Notes: generated by a model from the letters alone, not told the origin. A stretch of 64,000 nt of DNA from Pelosinus sp. IPA-1 (GCF_030269905.1 NZ_BSVC01000004.1:186001-250000); one strand, 5' to 3'. Positions 45,190 through 54,951 are shown, counted from the first letter of the stretch. Numbers and translations: made by a program.

Positions 45190-46854
45190 TTATACTTCCA
45201 TAATAATCGGTAAAATCATCGGACGACGACGTGTCTTTTCATATAAGTATTTTCCTAAAGTATCGCGCACGCTTGATTTAATTGTGGCCCATTCAGTAAT
45301 ATTATTGGTTTCGCATTTATCTAAAGTTTGCCTTACTTTATTTTTTGCTTCATCCATTAATTGCTCTGATTCTCTAACATATACAAAACCACGAGATACA
45401 ATATCTGGTCCAGCTACAACACATCCATTTTGCTTGTCCATAGTAATAACTACAATTAAGATACCTTCTTGCGAAAGTTGGCGGCGATCACGGAGTACAA
45501 TATTACCAACATCACCAACTCCTAAACCATCAATTAAGACAATACCAGAGGCAACTTTTCCTGTAATACTCCCCTTATCAGGTGTAAATTCTAAGACCTG
45601 TCCATTTTCGGCAATAAAAATATGATCTTTTGGCATGCCAAGTTCTTGCGCCAATTTGGAATGTTTAACCAGATGGCGATACTCGCCATGTACTGGGATA
45701 AAAAACTTAGGACGAACCAAATTATGCATCATTTTGAGTTCTTCCTGGCTTGCATGTCCTGAAACATGAATACCTGATGTTTTTTCGTAAAGTACTTCTG
45801 CACCTTGGCGTAATAAATAATCAATTGTACGCGAAACTAATTTTTCATTTCCCGGGATAGGTGTAGCAGAAATAATAATTGTATCACTAGGAGTAATATC
45901 TACTTTACGATGATCAGACATGGCCATTCTAGTTAATGCTGACATCGGTTCACCTTGGCTACCTGTAGTTATAATGACAACGCCAGAAGGTGGATAGTTA
46001 TTAATTTCATCAATATCAATTAAAACGCCCTCAGGGACAGTCAGATAACCTAAATCAGAAGAGATATTGACTACATTAATCATACTACGTCCGAGAACTG
46101 CAACTTTACGTTTGTATTTACAAGCGGTATCAATTGCTTGTTGCACACGGTGCACATTGGAAGAAAAGCTTGCTACAATGATTCGTCCCCTAGCATTATG
46201 AAACATTTCATCAAATGTCACACCTACCGATTTTTCACTCATTGTATAACCTGGATGCTCTGCATTTGTACTATCAGCGAGCATTACTAACACACCTTGA
46301 TCACCCAACTCTGCAAGTTTATGGAAATCTGTTACTTTTCCATCTACAGGTGTTTGATCGAATTTAAAGTCGCCAGTATGTACGATAGTACCAATTGGTG
46401 TTTTAAGAGAAAGGGCTACCGCATCGGCAATACTATGACTAACCCTAATAAAACCGACTTTAAAAGGGCCTACTTCAATTTGATCACCAGCTTTAACAGG
46501 CATCAAATTAGTCGTTGGTACATTGTTCTCTTTTAATCTTCCTTCTAAAATTCCTAAGGTTAATTTTGTACCGTACACTGGAACATTGAGTTGTTTAAGT
46601 ACATAAGGTAACGCACCAATATGATCCTCATGGCCATGTGTTAGTAAAATTGCCCGCACCAGATCACGATTTTCCAATAAATAAGATATGTCAGGAATTA
46701 CCAAGTCAATACCGAGCATATCATCTTCAGGAAACATAAGACCAGAATCAATAACGATAATGTCATCTCCATAGCGGACAACTGTCATATTCTTACCAAT
46801 TTCCCCTAAACCACCTAGGGGAATAATTTGAAGTTTTTGTTGTGTTTTTACCAA
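45190..46854 (-). CDS. rnj: Ribonuclease J
   Basis: A 554-aa metallo-beta-lactamase-fold RNase with 5'-exo- and endonuclease activity. The beta-CASP metal motif is H73-G-H75-E-D77-H78. I start it at the TTG at 46854: the GGAGG (46870-46866) overlaps the longer GTG start and is 11 nt from the TTG. That gives the normal family length of about 555. Its position before tepA-ylzJ fits the Bacillus rnjB. Which paralogue it is cannot be decided here. Confidence 0.93.
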   Translation of the reverse strand: MVKTQQKLQIIPLGGLGEIGKNMTVVRYGDDIIVIDSGLMFPEDDMLGIDLVIPDISYLLENRDLVRAILLTHGHEDHIGALPYVLKQLNVPVYGTKLTLGILEGRLKENNVPTTNLMPVKAGDQIEVGPFKVGFIRVSHSIADAVALSLKTPIGTIVHTGDFKFDQTPVDGKVTDFHKLAELGDQGVLVMLADSTNAEHPGYTMSEKSVGVTFDEMFHNARGRIIVASFSSNVHRVQQAIDTACKYKRKVAVLGRSMINVVNISSDLGYLTVPEGVLIDIDEINNYPPSGVVIITTGSQGEPMSALTRMAMSDHRKVDITPSDTIIISATPIPGNEKLVSRTIDYLLRQGAEVLYEKTSGIHVSGHASQEELKMMHNLVRPKFFIPVHGEYRHLVKHSKLAQELGMPKDHIFIAENGQVLEFTPDKGSITGKVASGIVLIDGLGVGDVGNIVLRDRRQLSQEGILIVVITMDKQNGCVVAGPDIVSRGFVYVRESEQLMDEAKNKVRQTLDKCETNNITEWATIKSSVRDTLGKYLYEKTRRRPMILPIIMEV

Positions 46855-47037
46855 AAAGAATCGCACCTCCAGATATTTTCGTAAAGCAAGAAAAACAAAC
46901 CATTATTTATAAATATCGCCCCTCGATAAATTGAGCTAAAATCCGGTCGTTCATCACTTAGTGTAATTATAGCTTATTTTTAAGTGTATTTGCAACATAG
47001 GAAGCTGTAATTGCGCTATTATATGTAGCATTGATAA

Positions 47038-47071
47038 AAAAACCTCATCCTTTAACTAGGATGAGGTTTTT
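47038..47071 (-). terminator. Terminator of the asd-dapG-dapA run
   Basis: AAAAACCTCATCC ... GGATGAGGTTTTT perfect stem 5 nt past the dapA stop. Confidence 0.9.
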
Positions 47072-47075
47072 AGAA

Positions 47076-47957
47076 TCATATCAAATTCATTTTAGTTAAA
47101 CAACTTTTTATCTGATCCAGTTCAGTTGAGGTAGGTGGGATTAGAGGTAATCTGAAACAACCAGCCTTTTGTCCAATTAAATTTACTGCTGTTTTAACCG
47201 GTATTGGATTTGTCGTAATAAACATCATTCGAAAGAAGGGTAAGAGTTCTGATTGTATAGCTTGCGCTTTAGCTAGGTCGTTATCTTTAAAAGCTGAAAT
47301 CATATCTTGCATACGATTACCTACGATATGAGCAGCCACACTAATAATACCTACCCCACCAACCGCCAATATCGGTAACGTAAGGCTATCATCACCACTA
47401 TATACCATAAAATCATTAGGCGTAGTCCGAACAATTTCAGCCACTTGTTCAAGATTTCCGCTTGCTTCTTTTACAGCAACAATATTTTTGATTTCCGATA
47501 ATCTAGCAATTGTTCCAGGCAATATATTAGAGCTAGTACGACCAGGAACATTATAAATAATCAAAGGTAAATTAGTAGTATCAGCAATTGCTTTAAAATG
47601 TTGATAAAAGCCCTCTTGTGGAGGTTTATTATAATATGGACCTACTAGCATGGCACCATGTACACCGAGTTTTTCTGCAGCTTGTGTTAGTTTTATTGAA
47701 GCCATAGTATCATTAGATCCAGTACCCGCAATAACTGTAGCTTTATCGCCAACTGCTTCAAGTACAGTAGCAAATAACCTTAGCTTTTCTTCATTACTTA
47801 GGGTTGCTGATTCACCAGTGCTGCCTGCGACTACTAGACCATCTGAACCATTAGCAATTAAATATTTTGCAAGATTTGCAGCTGCATCATAATTAACACT
47901 GAAATCATCATGAAATGGGGTTACCATAGCTGTTAAAATCCGCCCAAAAGTATTCAT
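47076..47957 (-). CDS. dapA: 4-hydroxy-tetrahydrodipicolinate synthase
   Basis: A 293-aa Schiff-base aldolase making the first committed intermediate of lysine and diaminopimelate synthesis. The catalytic lysine is K163 (VAVKEASGN), with Y135 (IIYNVPGR) and the GSTGES motif at 45-50. Third gene of the asd-dapG-dapA run. Spore dipicolinate would also draw on this route. Confidence 0.96.
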   Translation of the reverse strand: MNTFGRILTAMVTPFHDDFSVNYDAAANLAKYLIANGSDGLVVAGSTGESATLSNEEKLRLFATVLEAVGDKATVIAGTGSNDTMASIKLTQAAEKLGVHGAMLVGPYYNKPPQEGFYQHFKAIADTTNLPLIIYNVPGRTSSNILPGTIARLSEIKNIVAVKEASGNLEQVAEIVRTTPNDFMVYSGDDSLTLPILAVGGVGIISVAAHIVGNRMQDMISAFKDNDLAKAQAIQSELLPFFRMMFITTNPIPVKTAVNLIGQKAGCFRLPLIPPTSTELDQIKSCLTKMNLI

Positions 47958-47975
47958 TTGTTTTTCTTCTCCTTA

Positions 47976-49196
47976 TTAACAGGATAAATTAAACTTCTCA
48001 TGTAAGGCTGTAACGGCCAAATGTACAAAAGATTTTTTTATTAAAACTGAAATCGATGTATGTGAATCGACAGTCTGTAATATAGGAATATTATTAATAG
48101 ATAACGCTTCTATAAAACTGGCCATAACACCTGGAACACCATTTATTCCGCCACCGACGACGGAAACTTTAGCACAGTCAAGGGTTGTTTGCACATCACA
48201 ACCAAATTCGCGAAGTTGAGCTGCAGCCTTATCAGCAAGTTCTTCTGATACCGTAAACATAATTTGACCAGGATGAACGTTAATCAAATCAACACTGATT
48301 CCATTGTTTGCCATAGATTTAAATATATTAAAGCTTGCAATGTTATTCAAAGAATCATGCAAATTAACTTTAATTTGAGCGATATTAGCAAGATAGGTAA
48401 CACCGGTAGCAACACGGTCATTGACATTTGACTCAGTGGTATCTTCTGGCACTATATTAGTTATCAGCGTACCAGGTTCATCTGAAAAGGTTGATTTTAC
48501 AAGTAAGGGAATATTTTTTTGCATTGCAATTTCTACAGCCCTCGGATGAATGACTTTAGCTCCTTGATGTGCTAGCTGGCAAACCTCTCCATAGGAAATG
48601 CAGTCTAGTATTTTTGCAGTGCTGACAATTCGAGGATCCGCTGTCATTATACCATCTACATCAGTATAAATTTCAATCATTTCTGCATCGAGGGCTGATC
48701 CTAAAGCAGCTGCTGTAGTGTCACTCCCCCCTCTGCCCAAAGTAGTAAATTCATAATCAATGGTCGCACCTTGGAAGCCACATACGACAGGAATTTTACC
48801 CATTCGTAATAAGCTTAGTATTCGGGATGGATCTACTTTCAAAATTCTAGCATTGGTAAAATTATTATCGGTTATAATGCCGGCTTGCCCACCTGTAAGC
48901 ATAATCGCATCAAGTCCTGCAGCTTGTAGTGTTCCAGTCATAATAACAGCAGAAATCATCTCGCCACAATACAAAATTTGATCGAGTTCACGGCTTGCAA
49001 TATCTTTATATGCAGTACGTGCCAGGTCAATCAATGTATCGGTAGCGTAACTTTCTCCTTTTCTTCCCATAGCCGAAACGACTACTACTGGATTAAAACC
49101 TTTATCATGGGCAGTTTTAATCTTTGCAACTACTAAATCTCTACATTCAGGAGTTGCAACAGAGGTACCACCAAATTTTTGAACTATTATCCCCAT
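47976..49196 (-). CDS. dapG: Aspartokinase
   Basis: A 406-aa aspartate kinase, first enzyme of the aspartate family. The KFGGTSVA motif starts the kinase domain and TTLGRGGSDTTAAALG lies in the nucleotide site. Two ACT domains follow (about 265-400) for feedback control. The length and genetic setting (asd-dapG-dapA) match DapG-type isoenzymes controlled by diaminopimelate. The effector assignment is inference. Confidence 0.93.
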   Translation of the reverse strand: MGIIVQKFGGTSVATPECRDLVVAKIKTAHDKGFNPVVVVSAMGRKGESYATDTLIDLARTAYKDIASRELDQILYCGEMISAVIMTGTLQAAGLDAIMLTGGQAGIITDNNFTNARILKVDPSRILSLLRMGKIPVVCGFQGATIDYEFTTLGRGGSDTTAAALGSALDAEMIEIYTDVDGIMTADPRIVSTAKILDCISYGEVCQLAHQGAKVIHPRAVEIAMQKNIPLLVKSTFSDEPGTLITNIVPEDTTESNVNDRVATGVTYLANIAQIKVNLHDSLNNIASFNIFKSMANNGISVDLINVHPGQIMFTVSEELADKAAAQLREFGCDVQTTLDCAKVSVVGGGINGVPGVMASFIEALSINNIPILQTVDSHTSISVLIKKSFVHLAVTALHEKFNLSC

Positions 49197-49205
49197 TATT
49201 TCACC

Positions 49206-50237
49206 TCAAAGTAAGTTATGTTCAATCATATACTCGGCGATTTGTAAGGCATTTAAAGCAGCGCCTTTACGTATTTGATCACCAACAACCCAAAGATTTA
49301 GACCATGTGGAACGGAATTATCTTTTCTAATTCGACCTACAAAAACTTCATTTTGATTGGAAGTAAACAAAGGCATTGGGTATACCATTTCTGCCGGATT
49401 ATCTTGCAAAATAACTCCTGGGAAATTTGCTAAGAGTTCTTTAGCCTGATCGACTGAGATTGTTTCTTCAAACTCAACATTAATTGACTCTGAATGGCTA
49501 CGATAAATAGGAACCCTTACAGTAGTTGCTGTAATACCTATCTTATAATCATTAAATATTTTATGCGTTTCATGAACCATCTTCATTTCTTCTTTTGTAT
49601 AATTATCTTCTACAAATACATCAATATGTGGAATGATATTAAAAGCAATTTGATAATGCTTAGGTAAGCTAGCACTAGGAAGAATATTAGCTTCCACAGG
49701 GCGATTTTCAACAACAGCTTGCACTTGATTTGACAACTCATCAATTGCTTCTTTACCTGCTCCAGATACTGCTTGATAAGTGGAAACGACAATTCTTTTA
49801 ATTTTTGCTTGATCATAAAGGGGCTTTAGGGCCATGGCCATAATAATGGTAGAACAATTAGGATTTGCAATAATCCCTTTATGCTGTCGTATAGCTTCTG
49901 GATTAACTTCTGGCACAACCAATGGCACAGTAGGATCCATCCGAAAAGCACTAGAATTATCAATCACTACTGCTCCACATTTTACTGCGGCAGGGGCAAA
50001 TTTTGTACTAGCAGAACCACCGGCAAATAAGGCAATATCAATATTTTTAAAAGAGTCATCAGTAGCTTCTTCTACGATATAATCTTTTCCCATGAAAGGA
50101 ATGATTTTTCCAGCGGAACGTTTTGATGCAAGTAATTTTAGATTATCAAAAGGAAAATTACGTTCTTCAATTAAATCTAGGAACTCTTGCCCTACTGCTC
50201 CAGTAGCTCCAAGTATCGCTACATTATATTTCTTCAT
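49206..50237 (-). CDS. asd: Aspartate-semialdehyde dehydrogenase
   Basis: A 343-aa NADPH-dependent enzyme. The nucleotide-binding start is AILGATGAVGQEFL, the catalytic cysteine is C128 (NPNCST) and the active-site HSESINVE segment is present. Stop-to-start distance to dapG is 9 nt, so these are cotranscribed. Bacillus has spoVFA and spoVFB upstream of asd; they are absent here. Confidence 0.96.
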   Translation of the reverse strand: MKKYNVAILGATGAVGQEFLDLIEERNFPFDNLKLLASKRSAGKIIPFMGKDYIVEEATDDSFKNIDIALFAGGSASTKFAPAAVKCGAVVIDNSSAFRMDPTVPLVVPEVNPEAIRQHKGIIANPNCSTIIMAMALKPLYDQAKIKRIVVSTYQAVSGAGKEAIDELSNQVQAVVENRPVEANILPSASLPKHYQIAFNIIPHIDVFVEDNYTKEEMKMVHETHKIFNDYKIGITATTVRVPIYRSHSESINVEFEETISVDQAKELLANFPGVILQDNPAEMVYPMPLFTSNQNEVFVGRIRKDNSVPHGLNLWVVGDQIRKGAALNALQIAEYMIEHNLL

Positions 50238-50392
50238 ACATATCGCTCCCCATTATTTTTTCTCGTAATATTATATATTCTTATTATATTCATTTTATTT
50301 ACTATAGTTATTGCTTATGATGCCTGATTTAATGCAAAAGATGCTATGCTGTAAGTTTATGATTATACTATTTATTAAGCTTTCCAATAAAC

Positions 50393-51187
50393 TTATTTTA
50401 AAATCTCTTCAAGTCCCAAAACCAAACCATTTGCTGTTAGTACATATTTACAAGCCAATACAACCCCTGGCATAAATGACTCACGGGATATGGAGTCATG
50501 ACGAATCGTTAGTGTTTGACCAAGTCCACCAAAAATAACTTCTTGATGCGCTACATATCCAGGTAAACGCACACTATGCATTCTAATACCAGAAAAGTCT
50601 CCTCCTCTTGCACCTGGTAGCTTCTCGACTTCGTCTGGATGTCCTTGTTGTAAATAACCACGTTTTTTCGCAATTAATTCTGCTGTTTGCAAAGCAGTTC
50701 CAGAGGGTGCATCGAGCTTTTGGTCGTGATGCAATTCAATGATTTCCACATGTGGAAAAAATTTAGCGGCATCTTGTGCCAATTTCATCATTAGAATAGC
50801 ACCAATGGCAAAATTAGGGGCAATTAATGCATTCACTTTGGTTTTTTCACATAATTGACTAATTTCTTCCAGATTTTCTTCGGATAATCCAGTAGTTCCG
50901 ACAACAGGGCAAACACCATTAGCAATTGCCATACGAATATTATTTAATACTACTTCTGGTCTTGTAAAGTCAACCATTACTTGTGGCTGTGTTTCATTAA
51001 TTACAGTTTGCAGATTATTACCAACAATAATACCTGTTTTTTCTACACCGATTAAATCACCAATATCAATAAAATCCGATTTTGTATCTACAGCTCCTAC
51101 GATACTTAATTGCGTATCGTTATGTATGGCTTTTAGTACCTCACGCCCCATTTTACCGTAAGCTCCACACACTATTACTCTAATCAT
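50393..51187 (-). CDS. dapB: 4-hydroxy-tetrahydrodipicolinate reductase
   Basis: A 264-aa reductase following DapA in the pathway. NAD(P)H-binding GAYGKMG, VVGTTGLSEENL and catalytic ELHHDQKLDAPSGTA are intact. The ATG at 51187 is preferred because AGGAGGTG overlaps the upstream GTG. It is controlled by the lysine riboswitch upstream. A 155-bp gap separates it from asd, with no terminator seen, so readthrough into asd-dapG-dapA is possible. Confidence 0.96.
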   Translation of the reverse strand: MIRVIVCGAYGKMGREVLKAIHNDTQLSIVGAVDTKSDFIDIGDLIGVEKTGIIVGNNLQTVINETQPQVMVDFTRPEVVLNNIRMAIANGVCPVVGTTGLSEENLEEISQLCEKTKVNALIAPNFAIGAILMMKLAQDAAKFFPHVEIIELHHDQKLDAPSGTALQTAELIAKKRGYLQQGHPDEVEKLPGARGGDFSGIRMHSVRLPGYVAHQEVIFGGLGQTLTIRHDSISRESFMPGVVLACKYVLTANGLVLGLEEILK

Positions 51188-51258
51188 ATTGCGCACCTCC
51201 TAATAGTAGCAATGTATTCATTGATTGTTATGAATGTTAATCTTGAGGTAAAAATAAT

Positions 51259-51284
51259 AGCCGATGAGTATAATCTCATCGGCT
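51259..51284 (-). terminator. Riboswitch terminator before dapB
   Basis: AGCCGATGAG-6 nt-CTCATCGGCT perfect stem; on the minus strand it is followed by TATTATTTTT. It lies between the lysine aptamer and the dapB start. Confidence 0.85.
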
Positions 51285-51344
51285 GTCAATCGTACATTCA
51301 ACAGTTATAAGGATAATGGGAAAACAAATGTTTCCCCACGCCTT

Positions 51345-51535
51345 AGATAAGATAGCACTCCACTAAAAGGTTACTTTTAGTGACAGTCTTACACCTATTT
51401 GATGAAAGACCAGCACTGAAGACTTGGCATCTTCCGCACTTCGGCAAGCAACCCTTTTCTTTCAGATCATAGAGACCAATCTCCTTGAAAGTACTTTTGT
51501 TGTCTGCACCTCTATTCCATCCTGCGTAGGATGAA
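51345..51535 (-). promoter_or_regulatory. Lysine riboswitch (L box) of dapB
   Basis: The minus strand shows the conserved L-box blocks in order: ATAGAGGTGCAGAC, AAAAGTA, AAGGGTTGCTTGCCGAAG, GCTGG, ACTGTCACT and GGAGTGCTATC. Followed by an intrinsic terminator. Lysine binding should cause early termination of dapB transcription. Boundaries are approximate. Confidence 0.85.
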
Positions 51536-51553
51536 GTGTATTTAATTACATAC

Positions 51554-51583
51554 ATTGTATAATAGTGATTATAGTAGTGTCAA
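51554..51583 (-). promoter_or_regulatory. Promoter of the dapB riboswitch leader
   Basis: Minus strand TTGACA (51583-51578) and TACAAT (51559-51554), spacer 18 nt, placing the start just upstream of the aptamer. Confidence 0.7.
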
Positions 51584-51636
51584 TGCTTTTAAATAAAAAA
51601 GTAAAGTTTTAACAATCATTATATTTTAAGTCATAT

Positions 51637-52305
51637 TTATTTACTGTGATTTTCTACATCTTTAGCGCCATTTTGTCGCAGTATTTGGGCTGCTGAGGTT
51701 ACCTTAGTTGTATCTGTGCGAATAATAGCAAGAATGCTACCCTGCGCAACCTCTTGCTCATATCGTTGACTTGCTTCAGCAGGAATTCCCCAGTCAATTA
51801 GCCCACCAGCGATGCCGCCTGCAATTGCTCCTCCTACTGCAGCCGTAATAGGGCCAACAGCAAGAATAGGCCCGATACCGGGAAGCAGTAAAGCTCCAGC
51901 CCCCATGAGTAAGCCACCAATTCCACCTAACGTACCACCAGTCAATGTTCCATCAACAATGTCATCATCATAAGTTTCATCTTGTGTTGTATTAGCATGT
52001 TGTTGTTTTTTTGATACAATGTTAATTTCTTCTGATGTAAAGCCTTGTTGACGTAAAGTATTCACTGCATTTTCAGCTCTATCCCTCGATTCAAATACTC
52101 CAATAATGGTTTGGTTTTGCTTTTTGTTCTGTTGATAGTTTTGTTTTTGGTTTGAATTTTGTGTATTTGTCATATTGGTTGTATTCATGTTTCCTACTGG
52201 CGCCTGTTGCATTGTATTAGCAGTAGTGTTTGTTGCAGTATAACTATTTACCACGGTGTCTGAACTTGCTTGGTTTGGTAATTGATTGCAATTCTGTTTT
52301 TCCAT
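51637..52305 (-). CDS. General stress protein (GSP17M/YflT-like) with glycine zipper
   Basis: A 222-aa protein starting at the ATG at 52305 after AGGAGG. The first 75 residues are low-complexity Asn/Gln/Thr-rich. A YflT-like domain follows (IGVFESRDRAENAVNTLRQQG). Next comes a Gly-rich hydrophobic stretch (GGIGGLLMGAGALLLPGIGP and beyond), then a second alpha/beta part (GSILAIIRTD). Similar proteins are general stress proteins of unknown mechanism, and the glycine zipper suggests membrane association. Confidence 0.75.
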   Translation of the reverse strand: MEKQNCNQLPNQASSDTVVNSYTATNTTANTMQQAPVGNMNTTNMTNTQNSNQKQNYQQNKKQNQTIIGVFESRDRAENAVNTLRQQGFTSEEINIVSKKQQHANTTQDETYDDDIVDGTLTGGTLGGIGGLLMGAGALLLPGIGPILAVGPITAAVGGAIAGGIAGGLIDWGIPAEASQRYEQEVAQGSILAIIRTDTTKVTSAAQILRQNGAKDVENHSK

Positions 52306-52369
52306 GTGTAAACCTCCTAACATTAAATGCATTCCATGCAATTTAATGTTAGTTTATCCAGAGTACTTA

Positions 52370-52660
52370 TTAATATGTATTTTCTTGACGCTCCCGATTT
52401 AAATTGCTATATCGATCATAAGCATTATTTATATCTACAATAATTACTTCATCTCCAATACGCTTTATTGCCTGCCATGGAATTGTCGTAGTTTTACTAT
52501 CGCTGAAAAAGTTAAATAGTCCATTTCGCTTTGGTAGCAAGATAGTATGTATTCTGCCTGATTTATAATCAAAATTTAATTCACATTCATCAATTATCCC
52601 TAGGCGAGCTCCATCACCTAAATTGATAACTTCTTTACCTGATAACTCACTCAAGCGCAT
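52370..52660 (-). CDS. ymxH: YlmC/YmxH family sporulation protein (PRC barrel)
   Basis: A 96-aa protein. The ATG at 52660 is chosen because AGGGGTGAAG precedes it; the longer frame starts at a GTG inside that SD. Beta-rich PRC-barrel-like (MRLSELSGKEVINLGDGARLG). Follows mlpA and dut in the same direction, as ymxH follows mlpA in Bacillus. Confidence 0.85.
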   Translation of the reverse strand: MRLSELSGKEVINLGDGARLGIIDECELNFDYKSGRIHTILLPKRNGLFNFFSDSKTTTIPWQAIKRIGDEVIIVDINNAYDRYSNLNRERQENTY

Positions 52661-52665
52661 TTTCT

Positions 52666-52989
52666 TCACCCCTTACTATTCTTATAAAATAATTTCACAA
52701 AGAACGGCTGAACAATGGATAAAGCAATCGATAGAAAAGCTATTGGATCTATGTAGAAACCAAAAATCAATACTTTCTCTGGTACATCTAACTTTAGAAA
52801 AGATATAAGCATAACTAATGATAAATAGATACCACCAGAAACCGCGATTAATTCCTGCAGAGCCAATGATATTGGCGAAATTTTAATTTCATTACTGGCA
52901 TTTATTTGGCGGTAATGCTTCATGCGTTCTAATACTGAAACTAGTAAGCCCCCAGTAAACAAAACAAGGAAAATTAACCAGGAATACAT
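52666..52989 (-). CDS. Small membrane protein, unknown
   Basis: A 107-aa protein starting at the ATG at 52989 after GGAGGTC. Three hydrophobic segments (about 4-20, 45-65, 75-95). No known domain. It sits between dut and ymxH, where Bacillus has no gene, in the same orientation and 5 nt upstream of the ymxH start, so it is likely coupled. Confidence 0.7.
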   Translation of the reverse strand: MYSWLIFLVLFTGGLLVSVLERMKHYRQINASNEIKISPISLALQELIAVSGGIYLSLVMLISFLKLDVPEKVLIFGFYIDPIAFLSIALSIVQPFFVKLFYKNSKG

Positions 52990-53099
52990 GATAGACCTCC
53001 ATATACCTTCTATCTTAAGAATATGATGAAAAAACAATATTATGTTAAAAATAGCTTAGTGAAAGTTATGTATACTTCCACTAAGCTACTATAAAATCA

Positions 53100-53555
53100 C
53101 TAATTACCTGTGCTGCCTAGGCCGCCTTTTCTAATTGAGAATATATCATGGTCATCTATGTCAGTTAATAAATATTTATAGAAAATTCCTTGTGCAATTC
53201 GAGCACCTTTATTAATCACTATTTCTTGTAAATTGTGATTATAAATAGCAATAAAAATGTGTCCTTCATTTTCACTATTATTGTAGTAGTCAGCATCAAT
53301 AATCCCTTGGCTATTCATTAAACTTAATTTGTTTTTTATTGATAGACCAGAACGAATGTGTATGCCAAGGTATTCATCGGGCTGCATATACGCTTTAATA
53401 CCTGTAGGTACTAGACTAAGGGAGTTTGGAGGTACTATTATATCTTCGGCGGCGGCTATATCATAGCCTGCGCTGCATTGTGTTTTTCGAGTAGGAATAA
53501 TAATATCTTTATCTTTATAAGTAGAAATCAATTCAAAACCTCTTAACCTCATCAT
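53100..53555 (-). CDS. dut: dUTP diphosphatase
   Basis: A trimeric dUTPase of about 151 aa that keeps uracil out of DNA. The five motifs are visible: AGYDIAAAED, RSGLSIKN, GIIDADYYN, GARIAQGIF and RKGGLGSTG. Two ATGs (53555 and 53552) share the SD GAGGAG. The start overlaps the mlpA 3' end. The motif 3 insert is slightly longer than in E. coli. Confidence 0.88.
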   Translation of the reverse strand: MMRLRGFELISTYKDKDIIIPTRKTQCSAGYDIAAAEDIIVPPNSLSLVPTGIKAYMQPDEYLGIHIRSGLSIKNKLSLMNSQGIIDADYYNNSENEGHIFIAIYNHNLQEIVINKGARIAQGIFYKYLLTDIDDHDIFSIRKGGLGSTGN

Positions 53556-54786
53556 ATATCTCCTCACTTATCGGTCCTAATGCTGTAAAACATAGAGTAT
53601 TTGGATTAAACATTTGTTGTGTTATAGAGTGCACTTGCTCTAAAGAAACTTTATCAATGTTAGCAACTACCTCATCTAGAGTAATATACTTTCCTAATGT
53701 AAGTTCCATCTTCCCAAGCCGCGACATACGGCTACTTGAGCTTTCAAGTGCTAATAATAAATTACCTTTTAATTGTTCTTTCGTTTTGGTAAGCTCTCTA
53801 GCTGTAATGCCCTTATTCTTTAATTCAAAAATAGTTTGTCTCACTAATTCTACTACCTGGCATGCATTACTAGGACGTGTTCCAGCATAAATGGTAAATA
53901 GACCAGCATCGCTATAATTCGTCTGGTAAGAATAGATGGAGTAAGCAAGTCCCTTTTCTTCTCGAATCGTCTGAAATAATCGTGAACTGATACCTCCACC
54001 CAAAATATTATTTATTATGTGAAAGGTATAGATATCTGGTGATAACTGGGATACACTACTAGTTCCTAAACAAAGATGTACTTGCTCGATCGTTTTGGAT
54101 TGGATTGTCTGATTTGGTTTTAATTCTGGGACAGTTGGGTTACCTTGTTTTTTATTGCCTGCCATTTTTCCAAAGTAGTGGTTTGTTAACTCTACTAGCC
54201 TTTCGTGGTTCAAATTACCAGCGGCGGCAATAACAATATTATCAGGGGTATAGAAATTTTGGTAGTATTCAAGAAGAAGTGGCTTGTTAAAATTTTCAAT
54301 AGAAGGTACAGTGCCGATAATATTACGCCCAAGGGCATGCCCTGCCCAGATATTACTATGGTGAAGATCATGTACTAACTCATCGGGAGTATCTTCATAC
54401 ATATGGACTTCTTCTAAAACTACTTCTCTTTCACGGTTAATATCTTCCTGCTCAAATTTAGAAGATAAAAGCATATCGCTAAGAACATCCAGTGCAAGTT
54501 CTAGATGAGTATCGAGAACTTTTATATAATAGCAAGTATGTTCTTTATCGGTGAAAGCATTGATTTGTCCTCCAACTTCGTCTACCATTTCAGCAATATC
54601 CTTTGCAGAACGGTTCTCAGTACCTTTGAAGATCATGTGCTCAATAAAATGAGAAATGCCATGATTATGTTGTTGCTCAGTTCGAGAGCCAGTTCCTATC
54701 CATATTCCTAAAGTAACTGATTTTACATAAGGAATGGCTTCAGAGACAACACGAATACTATTTGGCAATGTTGATTTACGATACAT
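53533..54786 (-). CDS. mlpA: M16 family zinc protease MlpA (YmxG)
   Basis: A 417-aa pitrilysin-family peptidase. The inverted zinc motif H46-F-I-E49-H50 (HFIEH) is intact, with the downstream acidic residue in REREVVLEEVHMYED. It is single-domain-pair length. It lies downstream of pnp and ylxY, in the order pnp-ylxY-mlpA-ymxH. Two wall-hydrolase genes are inserted between here and ylxY. Confidence 0.93.
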   Translation of the reverse strand: MYRKSTLPNSIRVVSEAIPYVKSVTLGIWIGTGSRTEQQHNHGISHFIEHMIFKGTENRSAKDIAEMVDEVGGQINAFTDKEHTCYYIKVLDTHLELALDVLSDMLLSSKFEQEDINREREVVLEEVHMYEDTPDELVHDLHHSNIWAGHALGRNIIGTVPSIENFNKPLLLEYYQNFYTPDNIVIAAAGNLNHERLVELTNHYFGKMAGNKKQGNPTVPELKPNQTIQSKTIEQVHLCLGTSSVSQLSPDIYTFHIINNILGGGISSRLFQTIREEKGLAYSIYSYQTNYSDAGLFTIYAGTRPSNACQVVELVRQTIFELKNKGITARELTKTKEQLKGNLLLALESSSSRMSRLGKMELTLGKYITLDEVVANIDKVSLEQVHSITQQMFNPNTLCFTALGPISEEIYDEVKRF

Positions 54787-54893
54787 ATACTACTCCTTTT
54801 GTTCTATATCTAATCATATAAACTAATTTCTATTGGTATATGATAAATCCTGCTTGTTTACTAGATAACAATGGGAATAAAGATTTTATATAA

Positions 54894-54924
54894 AAAAAAC
54901 AGAGATATAATATCTCTGTTTTTT
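54894..54924 (-). terminator. Terminator of the amidase gene
   Basis: AAAAAACAGAGATA-taa-TATCTCTGTTTTTT perfect stem. Confidence 0.9.
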
Positions 54925-54951
54925 ACATAGTAAGCATTTGCTGCAAATTTA

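Noticed and set aside
45158-45625. 155-aa plus-strand ORF
   Set aside because: Antisense to the RNase J gene and carries no SD or recognisable domain.
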